The notes beneath the pieces are model-generated. The model was not told the DNA's origin. It worked only from the letters and a program-made list of their open reading frames with translations, and searched no databases. This document shows, piece after piece, positions 26,274 to 34,159 of a DNA stretch of 64,000 nt. The stretch covers positions 3,286,001 through 3,350,000 of the forward strand of contig NZ_CP091975.1 in assembly GCF_029016285.1 (NCBI RefSeq), read 5' to 3'. Position numbers and translations under genes: made by a program. Origin of the DNA: Vibrio sp. DW001. GTDB lineage: Bacteria; Pseudomonadota; Gammaproteobacteria; Enterobacterales; Vibrionaceae. The number at the start of each line of letters is the position of its first letter. Position 1 is the first letter of the stretch.

Positions 26274-27890
26274 ATGTCTGATTTAACCAATAGCGTAAAA
26301 GCATCAGATCTTAATGTATCACACGGAATCACTGGGCGGACATCTGAAATGAAAACGACCAATGCAATTCAAGAAGGATCAACGTCCGACAAATTAGGAC
26401 TGAAGAATCCAGCATTGTGGTACAGCGGAGGGTTCATCGCTCTGTTCGTACTTTTAGCACTTTACGACGGAGAGCTACTATCAACAATAGTTAACGCCGG
26501 TTTCGCATGGTCGGTCAAAGTCTTTGGCCCATACTGGCAGCTTTTATTGTTACTTACCTTTTTAATTGGCCTTGGTTTAGCTGCAGGACGAACGGGTAAA
26601 GTCATCTTGGGAGGTATCGACAAACCAGAGATGGACGCCTTCCGATGGATGGCGATCATATTCTGTACTTTACTGGCTGGCGGGGGCGTATTCTGGGCTG
26701 CCGCTGAACCAATTGCTCACTACGTCAGTCCACCACCGTTATATGGCCCGCAAGAGAATGCTCAGCAAGGTGCGATAAACGCCCTGTCTCAATCATTTAT
26801 GCACTGGGGATTTTTGGCATGGGCAATAGTAGGCAGCTTAACCTCTATCGTTGTAATGCACCTTCACTATGATAAAGGTTTGCCTTTAAAACCAAGAATT
26901 TTGCTTTATCCCGTATTAGGTGACCGCGCATTGAAAGGCACCATAGGTGCTCTCATTGACGCTTGTTGTATTGTCGCTGTTGCTGCCGGAACAATAGGAC
27001 CCATTGGTTTTCTTGGTCTTCAAGTGAGTTACGCATTAAATGTGCTATTTGAGATTCCCGATGGCTTTACAACACAATTAATTATCATCCTTTTTGCTAT
27101 CGTGCTTTATACCCTTTCTGCATTGAGCGGGCTAAACAGAGGCATGCAAATGCTAAGCCGCTATAACGTTATTCTTGCACTAGCATTGATGACTTATATC
27201 CTTATATTTGGCCCGACGAACTTCATTTTTAATGGCTATATTCAAGGGGTTGGTAGCATGTTGGATAACTTCATTCCAATGGCAACTTACCGCGGAGACG
27301 AAGGCTGGTTAAGCTGGTGGACCGTATTCTTCTGGGGCTGGTTCTTAGGTTATGGGCCGATGATGGCCATCTTCATTGCTCGAATATCTAGAGGTCGCAG
27401 TATTCGCCAGTTGGTTACAACTATCAGCATTATTGCTCCTTTGGCAACCTGCTTCTGGTTTACCATTGTTGGTGGTTCTGGCTTAGCGTTTGAAATTGCG
27501 GAACCGGGCAGCGTGAGTAAAGCATTTGAAGGTTTTAATCTACCAGGTGCACTATTAGCGGTAACACAACAATTACCGTTCCCAATGTTGATTTCTATTT
27601 TATTCCTAATATTGACTACAATTTTCATTGTGACCACCGGTGACTCGATGACGTACACCATCAGTGTGGTGATCAGTGGTGAAACGGAACCAAATGCAAT
27701 TATTCGAACTTTTTGGGGTGCGATGATGGGGGTGACAGCACTTATTTTGATATCTCTGGGGTCTGGAGGAATTTCAGCCTTACAATCTTTTATCGTGATT
27801 ACTGCCGTCCCTGTATCGTTAATCTTATTACCTTCGCTATGGAATGCACCGCAAATTGCAATGAAGATGGCCAAAGAGCAAGGTCTATAA
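26274..27890 (+). CDS. BCCT-family transporter, divergent aromatic box
   Basis: This 538-residue membrane protein has a 50-residue hydrophilic N-terminus and about 12 helices in the betaine/choline/carnitine transporter pattern. The family signature in helix 8 reads WTVFFWGWFLGYGP then ARISRGR. Trp354 and Trp356 are kept, but the usual third and fourth tryptophans are Phe357 and Tyr360. The helix 3 segment GMGIG is replaced by AGGGVFWAAAEP. It should import a zwitterionic, possibly trimethylammonium-like compound with sodium or protons, but the changes suggest an unusual substrate. A CTGGAGTC ribosome site precedes the ATG. Confidence 0.87.
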   Translation: MSDLTNSVKASDLNVSHGITGRTSEMKTTNAIQEGSTSDKLGLKNPALWYSGGFIALFVLLALYDGELLSTIVNAGFAWSVKVFGPYWQLLLLLTFLIGLGLAAGRTGKVILGGIDKPEMDAFRWMAIIFCTLLAGGGVFWAAAEPIAHYVSPPPLYGPQENAQQGAINALSQSFMHWGFLAWAIVGSLTSIVVMHLHYDKGLPLKPRILLYPVLGDRALKGTIGALIDACCIVAVAAGTIGPIGFLGLQVSYALNVLFEIPDGFTTQLIIILFAIVLYTLSALSGLNRGMQMLSRYNVILALALMTYILIFGPTNFIFNGYIQGVGSMLDNFIPMATYRGDEGWLSWWTVFFWGWFLGYGPMMAIFIARISRGRSIRQLVTTISIIAPLATCFWFTIVGGSGLAFEIAEPGSVSKAFEGFNLPGALLAVTQQLPFPMLISILFLILTTIFIVTTGDSMTYTISVVISGETEPNAIIRTFWGAMMGVTALILISLGSGGISALQSFIVITAVPVSLILLPSLWNAPQIAMKMAKEQGL

Positions 27891-27914
27891 CCTCAACGAC
27901 ATAACGTGAAATGA

Positions 27915-27934
27915 TGGGCGAATAGCATCGCCCA
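27915..27934 (+). other. Short hairpin between BCCT gene and unassigned gene
   Basis: TGGGCGA (27915-27921) and TCGCCCA (27928-27934) pair around six bases. There is no following T-run, so it may be an mRNA-stabilising or attenuating hairpin inside the operon rather than a terminator. Confidence 0.4.
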
Positions 27935-27972
27935 AATCGAATACCTCTAATAACTAAAAAGTGGTGAGCAAT

Positions 27973-29673
27973 ATGCACGCACATCGTTCGATAAACGCAG
28001 AAGACACACTACGCAGTGCTGACATTGTTATGGTGCCGGAAAGGCTAGGAGCAATGCACCAAAACCGAATTAGTTTTGTCAGAAGCTTAGTTCGTAAAAT
28101 GGCGCAACAGAAGTGGCAAGTAACCCAACATGAATGGCAACTTTCTCCTCAAGGCTTTGGGCATGTTATATACAAACTAACAACACCGAACCGCGTTTAC
28201 CACCTTGTTGTTTTTTGTGATGAGATTGCTGATGACGAACGAAATGATAGAGTAATCGCTGAAAAATGGGATGTCACTTTTGCGCTGGTAGACGGGTGTG
28301 TGAACGTTGCGCTTATTGATGAACTAAGAGCGAATGTTCCACTTCAAGAAGCAGGTAGAAACCCTAATAATGTATTGGTATTGGCTCGTGCTAACAAAAG
28401 CGTGCGTATCTTCGAACACATTGTTAGTCAACTCACCGTCGGTGCACAACCTCGGCCAGAAGAGTTAGCCGATGTTGGCTATATCCTTCGTACCACAGCC
28501 GTTTATGGCAACGGCAAATTCGGCATTGCTGACTTTAAATTACTGGAAGAGAACCCAGATTTCGATCAGTCTTTTAGCGCCCAAATGTGTGCTGTTTATT
28601 TACTCAGAGCGTTTAGCCTAGATTGGGTAAATTATCTGGCTATCCAACAAAGCGGCGACAAAGCGGTCAGCTTACATCGTACCCTACAGCGTTATCTCGG
28701 CGTGGGAAATGCCACAGGATTGGGCATGGCTCCTTATTTGATAAACCATCCCGCGATTGTTAACCAGTGGATGACAACCAGAGAGAAGGCGCTTGCCAGT
28801 GTACTGAGTACTTCTATTGACGTTGATAAAACACCTCAATTGAATGCCTTATTATTAAAGGCTATCTGCCATTTGAACCAAGTTGTGACGATTAACGATG
28901 TTCAAAAAGCGTTGAATATCGCGGCGGTGGATGAACTTAGCCAACTACAAAGAAACCTGAGTTCATTATTACTTCAATGTTCAAATTGGTGTGACTTACT
29001 TGAGCGCAATAATAAATTGAGCTTGGAATCACAAGAGATTCTTATCTCTTGCTTAATGGAAATCTATCCCGAACGTGTTGATGTATTTGCAAATAAAATG
29101 AACTGCGATGAATCATTATCCTTGCCTAGTGGCAAAAAAATTCATGATCTGCTGGTGACACTAGAGCAAAACTATCACTGGGCCATTAATACCGATTTCA
29201 CCCAAAAAGAAAATAGCTATTGGTTTTGGTATCGATCTGAAGATAAAGAAGAACCGCGTTTAGGTGTACGAGGTGAAGAGCAAGGCGAAGATAGAGAGCT
29301 GCCACTCGACATAGCAAGGCAAGCTTTTCGGCTATATAACGCCCTATTGGCGCATGCCCCAGAGTTGTCTCTTACTGCGTTTTTAATCAAACAACCTCAA
29401 TACCGTACCATCGCTCGACGAGTCTGGACCTTAGGTCATGAGGCCTTGGGTGATATACAAATGAATGTACTTCATCAATCATCGTTACCTATGCATCTCT
29501 TGCGTTGCAAACTTGCTATTTTTGGTGCAACTAAGTTTGATCCTCGTTCTGATCGTTGGGTTCAAGTTACGTTCTTTCAAGGTGCACCATTGCTTGATGA
29601 AATTCATGACGGAGAGTGGTTATTTCCATTACTTCCAAGTGCAGAGCAGATAAGTGGAGGTAACAACAAATGA
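27973..29673 (+). CDS. Unassigned protein of about 566 residues, conserved-looking
   Basis: I cannot name a function. The protein appears soluble, has no signal peptide or membrane segment, and is rich in helices. Regions that look conserved are NRISFVRSLVRKMAQQKW (near residue 30), DDERNDRVIAEKWDVTFALVDG (about 85-106), ARANKSVRIFEHIVSQL (about 135-150), VGYILRTTAVYGNGKFG and VGNATGLGMAPYLINHP. From memory, proteins with these motifs occur in other proteobacteria as uncharacterised proteins. The start is the ATG at 27973 with GGTGAG 4 bases upstream; GTG codons at 27961 and 27964 are alternatives. It overlaps the next gene by four bases and lies in the operon with BCCT, M19, ALDH and RidA genes, so a catabolic or accessory role in that pathway is inferred. 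Confidence 0.8.
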   Translation: MHAHRSINAEDTLRSADIVMVPERLGAMHQNRISFVRSLVRKMAQQKWQVTQHEWQLSPQGFGHVIYKLTTPNRVYHLVVFCDEIADDERNDRVIAEKWDVTFALVDGCVNVALIDELRANVPLQEAGRNPNNVLVLARANKSVRIFEHIVSQLTVGAQPRPEELADVGYILRTTAVYGNGKFGIADFKLLEENPDFDQSFSAQMCAVYLLRAFSLDWVNYLAIQQSGDKAVSLHRTLQRYLGVGNATGLGMAPYLINHPAIVNQWMTTREKALASVLSTSIDVDKTPQLNALLLKAICHLNQVVTINDVQKALNIAAVDELSQLQRNLSSLLLQCSNWCDLLERNNKLSLESQEILISCLMEIYPERVDVFANKMNCDESLSLPSGKKIHDLLVTLEQNYHWAINTDFTQKENSYWFWYRSEDKEEPRLGVRGEEQGEDRELPLDIARQAFRLYNALLAHAPELSLTAFLIKQPQYRTIARRVWTLGHEALGDIQMNVLHQSSLPMHLLRCKLAIFGATKFDPRSDRWVQVTFFQGAPLLDEIHDGEWLFPLLPSAEQISGGNNK

Positions 29674-30401
29674 TTGTTTCTCATAACGAATTAATCGCCG
29701 CTGTAAACAAAGCATTTCTAGGAATGAGGCGATTATGTGGCGAAGCCGATGTCATCGCCAACATGGTAGCCGATCTTCAAATGATTGGATTGGACGGGAT
29801 AAAACAATTCAACAACGCCAGTGCTTTCATTAAGAATGAAGTGGACTGTCCTGTAGACATCCAGATTACGAGCGAGAGCAGCATTGAAGTTGATCTACAC
29901 AACTGTAGTTTAGCCTGTCATCTGCCCATTATTCTTGATTACGCATTAGAGCAAATGGTGAACAGTAAAACGTTAACTATAGAACTAAAGCATTGCCACA
30001 ACCGTTGGCTAAGCTACAGTGAATTGGTAAAGCTGGCCAACAAAGGGATAACCTGTTCAGCCAGTTGGGACAATGGAACAAGCCCAAAAAAAACGCTTTA
30101 TATCTTAAATCGAGGCTGTCTTACACCTGAACTGTTTTTGTCGGAACTGCCCCCTAAATCTGACGGCCGAGTCCACAATATGAAAATAATACTGTCTGTA
30201 AATGATTTTGACATTGAGAAACTGTCTAATGGATATGACCGCCATATCAACTCGAAAGAGCTTAAACAAGTACAAGATAAAGCGTGGAAAGACGGTATTT
30301 ATATAGACGATTTAGAATGGGAGTTACTAAAGAAAAATGCAGCCGCCATTTTGGTAGAAAATAGCCAGCGCTCGATTCAAGGTGCGGGAGAAATCGTTTA
30401 G
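29670..30401 (+). CDS. Unassigned 243-residue protein, coupled partner of the preceding gene
   Basis: I do not recognise this protein with confidence; it recalls the small DUF3726-type proteins annotated beside similar genes. It is soluble and lacks a signal peptide. The N-terminus (IAAVNKAFLGMRRLCGEADVIANMVADLQMIGLDGIKQF) is helical, the middle is mixed alpha/beta and the C-terminus is a lysine-rich helix. Its ATG overlaps the previous stop as ATGA, which implies coupled translation and often means a stoichiometric complex. A strong hairpin at 30542-30573 ends the operon. Confidence 0.78.
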   Translation: MIVSHNELIAAVNKAFLGMRRLCGEADVIANMVADLQMIGLDGIKQFNNASAFIKNEVDCPVDIQITSESSIEVDLHNCSLACHLPIILDYALEQMVNSKTLTIELKHCHNRWLSYSELVKLANKGITCSASWDNGTSPKKTLYILNRGCLTPELFLSELPPKSDGRVHNMKIILSVNDFDIEKLSNGYDRHINSKELKQVQDKAWKDGIYIDDLEWELLKKNAAAILVENSQRSIQGAGEIV

Positions 30402-30541
30402 AGACTATAACAAATTCGGTATGTACTCGTGCAAAATTCACGTTATAAAACAGGCGTCAATAAACATTGAATGCGTTGAAGCGTTACTAATGATAATTAC
30501 ACTAAGCTTACTGGTTTATTCGGAACTTAATAACATAATTC

Positions 30542-30573
30542 AAAGCGCCTGATGAAGAATCATCAGACGCTTT
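30542..30573. terminator. Bidirectional terminator hairpin
   Basis: AAAGCGCCTGATGA and TCATCAGACGCTTT pair with one mismatch around AGAA. The stem lies between the convergent ends of the unassigned gene (30401) and the membrane protein gene (30589), flanked by A- and T-rich bases. Confidence 0.75.
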
Positions 30574-30588
30574 AATCTATATTGTCAT

Positions 30589-31413
30589 TTAAATCGCGTT
30601 AACGTAGTCCAACGTATAGAACGGGAGGGCTATCATTAATAATGACCAAACAACTAAGATTACGTGAAGTACATCATTCTCAGAGAACCAAATTTTCTTT
30701 TGTTTCCAAAGAAGCTCACCAATACCTAGCTTCCAATATTTATCGAAGAAGTAATAAGACGCATAAATTAGGGCCCAAGAAATCATGCATAGTAAGTCAT
30801 AGGTCGCACCAGTTTTAATATAACTCACGGTATTTATGAAGATAAAAGCAATGAAACTTGGCAATGAAGCAAACATCATAAATTCAAACGTTATGACTGA
30901 CTTAGTTGCTGTAAATGCTCCCCACAGAGTAATAACAGTGTAGCCGACTGTCATAATAGCCGCATACCATATAAAGATATCAAACCAAACTGATTCTGGT
31001 GCTATTGAAGTGTATGCGATCGCTACCGTCATAGCGTTCATACTGACCTGTTGGAAGATAAGATATATGACTTCCCACCAAGTCGTCCATGAACACTCTT
31101 CACGGTGTTTCGCTTTCAATTCATAGCCAAAAGCCTGAAAACTTGTGCCAGCAATAATAGCACCAACCCCCCAAAGGATCATTGATACTCCCCACCAAAA
31201 TCGAGACATTTGGTCGTCTTGCATGACAAAGAACTGAACACCAACAAGTGTTACAATAACACCAAGTAAATACACCCAGAACGTAGATGAAGGCTGACTG
31301 ATGTCGAGCTCTTTACCAAGAAAATTAACTCGAACAAGCGGTTGTTCTTCACCCCAATTCTCCTTCGTCAAGCTTGGGTGTTTGAGCTCATGGACTTTCT
31401 CAAAAATAGACAT
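30589..31413 (-). CDS. Unassigned polytopic membrane protein
   Basis: This 274-residue protein has about 45 soluble N-terminal residues, then seven or so hydrophobic segments (roughly 47-65, 73-92, 110-131, 140-162, 170-196, 205-220, 247-266). I recognise no family motif. It is the last gene of the leftward operon that begins with gldA, 42 bases after the MDR oxidoreductase gene. Context suggests a membrane role in glycerol or dihydroxyacetone use, such as a channel, transporter or sensor, but nothing in the sequence proves this. A good ribosome site (AGAGGAAAC) supports expression. Confidence 0.75.
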   Translation of the reverse strand: MSIFEKVHELKHPSLTKENWGEEQPLVRVNFLGKELDISQPSSTFWVYLLGVIVTLVGVQFFVMQDDQMSRFWWGVSMILWGVGAIIAGTSFQAFGYELKAKHREECSWTTWWEVIYLIFQQVSMNAMTVAIAYTSIAPESVWFDIFIWYAAIMTVGYTVITLWGAFTATKSVITFEFMMFASLPSFIAFIFINTVSYIKTGATYDLLCMISWALIYASYYFFDKYWKLGIGELLWKQKKIWFSENDVLHVILVVWSLLMIALPFYTLDYVNAI

Positions 31414-31455
31414 ATTAGTTTCCTCTTTAAAAGGTCGAATCTCAACCTAATTAAA

Positions 31456-32604
31456 CTATGCCTCGTGATCAGGTATTAGCACGAGTTTGCCAACATGCTT
31501 ACGACTCTGAAGTTCTTCTTGAGCTTCAACAATATCAGAAAGCGGGAACGCCTTTGCGAGAGCAGGTTTGATATCGCCGTTCTCAATAGCTTCAATCAAA
31601 CTAGGGAATACGGGTTCGTCCCAACCAGTACATCCAATTAGAGTAAGATCTCTTAGGTACATAGTGCGAAAATCCAGCTCTACTAGTGGACCTGCAATAG
31701 CACCAGATGATGCATAACGACCGCCACGTTTCAGCATTTTCAGATTGTTCACGAAGTTGTCACCGGCGACATTATCAATGATGACATCCACAGACATTTC
31801 ACCCAGTACTTCCAATGCATTTTTTCCGAAGTCAATCACTTCATCAGCACCGTAAGAACGTACACGTTCGATCTTATCTTCACCTTCTGCCGCACCGATA
31901 ACATAAGCACCGCGACGTTTAGCGAGTTGAACAACGGCAGAACCCACACCACCTGATGCTCCAGCCACATAAACACGATCACCCGCTTTGACGCCTGAAC
32001 GCTGTACCATATTTTCTGAGGTACCATAGGCGCATGGAATAGTGCCCAATTCAGCGTCGGTCCAATCACATTCAACAGGAAAAACTTCGCTAGACGTAAT
32101 CTTCACATATTGAGCGAAAGCACCGTCGAAATCAGAAGCCATCCAAATATTATCCGGCGAATCAAAACCCTCGTGGCGAATACATGCCCGGATAAGAACT
32201 CGTTTCCCAACTAGATGTTGGTCAGCCTCATCTTTTGCTTCAACAACTAAGCCAGCGCAATCAGTGCCTTGAATGAACGGGAATGGTGTTTCTGCATTCC
32301 AACCACCGTCTTTTTCGTCTGCCGCGTCGCCAATCTCATTTTCGTCGTCAGACAAAGTATTCGTACCTTGAGTCACCTTCTGAGAGTACCAACCAATTCG
32401 TGTGTTGATTTCAGTATTGTTTACTCCAGCGGCGAGAACTTTAATAAGCACTTCACCCTTACTTATTACAGGCATAGGAACGTCTTTGTACTCCAGCATT
32501 TCATAGCCACCGTTACCCATGGTGACCACTGCTTTCATAGTTTTACCACCTTCCTTAAGGTCAAAACGGCTTTTGTCTTTATTGATATGAAGATTCACTT
32601 TCAT
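31456..32604 (-). CDS. Medium-chain (quinone oxidoreductase-like) NAD(P) oxidoreductase
   Basis: This 382-residue protein is an MDR-superfamily oxidoreductase. The Rossmann motif is AGASGGVGSAVVQLAKRRGA, preceded by TIPCAYGTSENMVQRSGVKAGDRV. The structural-zinc cysteine cluster of alcohol dehydrogenases is absent, which fits the quinone oxidoreductase side of the family. An acidic insert around residues 85-105 (SDDENEIGDAADEKDGG) is unusual. Two starts are plausible: ATG 32604 with GAGGAAAA, and ATG 32538 (MKAVVTMGNGG) with AAGGAAGGTGG; the second matches the usual N-terminus of the family. The substrate is unknown; it lies in the gldA operon. Confidence 0.83.
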   Translation of the reverse strand: MKVNLHINKDKSRFDLKEGGKTMKAVVTMGNGGYEMLEYKDVPMPVISKGEVLIKVLAAGVNNTEINTRIGWYSQKVTQGTNTLSDDENEIGDAADEKDGGWNAETPFPFIQGTDCAGLVVEAKDEADQHLVGKRVLIRACIRHEGFDSPDNIWMASDFDGAFAQYVKITSSEVFPVECDWTDAELGTIPCAYGTSENMVQRSGVKAGDRVYVAGASGGVGSAVVQLAKRRGAYVIGAAEGEDKIERVRSYGADEVIDFGKNALEVLGEMSVDVIIDNVAGDNFVNNLKMLKRGGRYASSGAIAGPLVELDFRTMYLRDLTLIGCTGWDEPVFPSLIEAIENGDIKPALAKAFPLSDIVEAQEELQSRKHVGKLVLIPDHEA

Positions 32605-32666
32605 TATTTTTCCTCTTTTTCTTATGTATGTTGATAGCCGTAGCCCAACGCTACGGCTTTACGGCG

Positions 32667-33959
32667 TTAAATACTTATTGTTTTTCTTTGATCTTCGCCA
32701 TTTTGTGGTACGTCTTCGACCTTCGCCATTTTGTGGAACTTTAGTGCCAAAATTGCACCAACTAAACCAATGACCATAGTCGCGATGAAATATGCACGAT
32801 AGCCGCCTTCGTTACCGAACGAGCTCCATAAAATATTATTCATTTGCGGAATAAAGATATCTGGTAGGTAGCCGATCAAGCTAACACAACCGATTGCCGT
32901 GCCTGTTAAGGCTGCACTAATTTTTGCCTGACCCAATAATGACCAGTAAGTACCGCGGATAATGTAAGCAAACAGACCTGTTAGCAGAACTAGTCCGCTG
33001 ATCACTGTCGTATTTGCATGGCTAGAAATTAGGCCAAGTGCTAGCAAGCTTGCACTACCACCCAACAAGCCAAGACATACCGTAACCGCTTTACCAATTT
33101 TGTCCGCTAAGAAACCGCCCAGAAAACCACCGACAGGACGCATCCATAAAACACCAACCATCACAGAACCGACAGCGACGGCGTCAAAACCAAGGTTTGC
33201 TTGAAGATGGCCGCCATAATAATATGTCGCCCAAAAAACTGAATAACCGCAGAAGATAATCAAACCGTGGATGTATACGAACTTATTCTTAAGGATCTGG
33301 CTAACATCAGAAAACTTAAAGCCTTCTTCTTTATCGCCTTCACCAGCGCGTTCATCGTCAGTTTTAACAAACATGGCGACTAGAATCGCGATGGCGACTA
33401 AAGCGATCACGTACATATAGATGATCGCAGTTAGCGCTGTAGTCTTATCTGCTAGCTCTAAGCTATCACCTAAAGTTGCAGAGAATATAGCGAGTGCAAT
33501 ACTACCAAGAGCGGCTTCCACCAAACCACGGCCACCGTCAAGGAAGCCAAAGAATCGGCCTTCGTCCTCGGGGGTTGATAACATTTTGACTAGCTTCATA
33601 TGCGCAGACCAGAACGTCAGAACAGCAAAGATACCCCAAACAATAAATACACCAACGACACCACTAAACGATGGCACTTGAGCGAACCAAAAACCACCGG
33701 CTGCGGTACCAAGTAAAGAAACGACCAATAGACCTTTTGCAGAGAACTTATCACTCAATACACCGCTTGGAAAATAGCCTGCAATAAACACCATACCTAG
33801 TATTGAATAAATATTATTGAGATCGGCTATATTCATCTGAAACACTTCAAGAATGGTTTCTTGATATTGCGCTTTCAAATAAACCAAGGGGAAGACTGCC
33901 CCCGCAGCGAGTATTACTAACGCGAACTGAAAGTACCGCGCCAAATTTGACTTATTCAT
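32667..33959 (-). CDS. MFS transporter
   Basis: This 430-residue protein has 12 predicted helices in two halves with a cytoplasmic loop around residues 200-220 (DDERAGEGDKEEG). The major facilitator motif between helices 2 and 3 reads GYFPSGVLSDKFSAKG. It lies 62 bases before the MDR oxidoreductase gene in transcription order and 200 bases after the DHA kinase gene. The gap (33960-34159) is AT-rich with no terminator I can identify, and could hold its own promoter. The substrate is unknown; triols, ketotrioses or an organic acid are possible by context. Confidence 0.87.
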   Translation of the reverse strand: MNKSNLARYFQFALVILAAGAVFPLVYLKAQYQETILEVFQMNIADLNNIYSILGMVFIAGYFPSGVLSDKFSAKGLLVVSLLGTAAGGFWFAQVPSFSGVVGVFIVWGIFAVLTFWSAHMKLVKMLSTPEDEGRFFGFLDGGRGLVEAALGSIALAIFSATLGDSLELADKTTALTAIIYMYVIALVAIAILVAMFVKTDDERAGEGDKEEGFKFSDVSQILKNKFVYIHGLIIFCGYSVFWATYYYGGHLQANLGFDAVAVGSVMVGVLWMRPVGGFLGGFLADKIGKAVTVCLGLLGGSASLLALGLISSHANTTVISGLVLLTGLFAYIIRGTYWSLLGQAKISAALTGTAIGCVSLIGYLPDIFIPQMNNILWSSFGNEGGYRAYFIATMVIGLVGAILALKFHKMAKVEDVPQNGEDQRKTISI

Positions 33960-34159
33960 TTTTCACCTTTATTTGATTAAATTAAATAGTATCTAACCCT
34001 AACCTTCACACATTATTAACGTGTAAAAATCCGAACTGTTTATTGTTATAATTAATAATATTAAATAAAATCTCACCTCTTATTTAATTAAGCGGTAATG
34101 GACGCCAATTAACTTTCACCAATTGACGCACTTATAATTAAAAGGGTGTTAATGTTTTA

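Noticed and set aside
27350..27874. 174-codon frame antisense to the BCCT gene
   Set aside because: It mirrors a hydrophobic coding region and has no ribosome site or domain pattern of its own.
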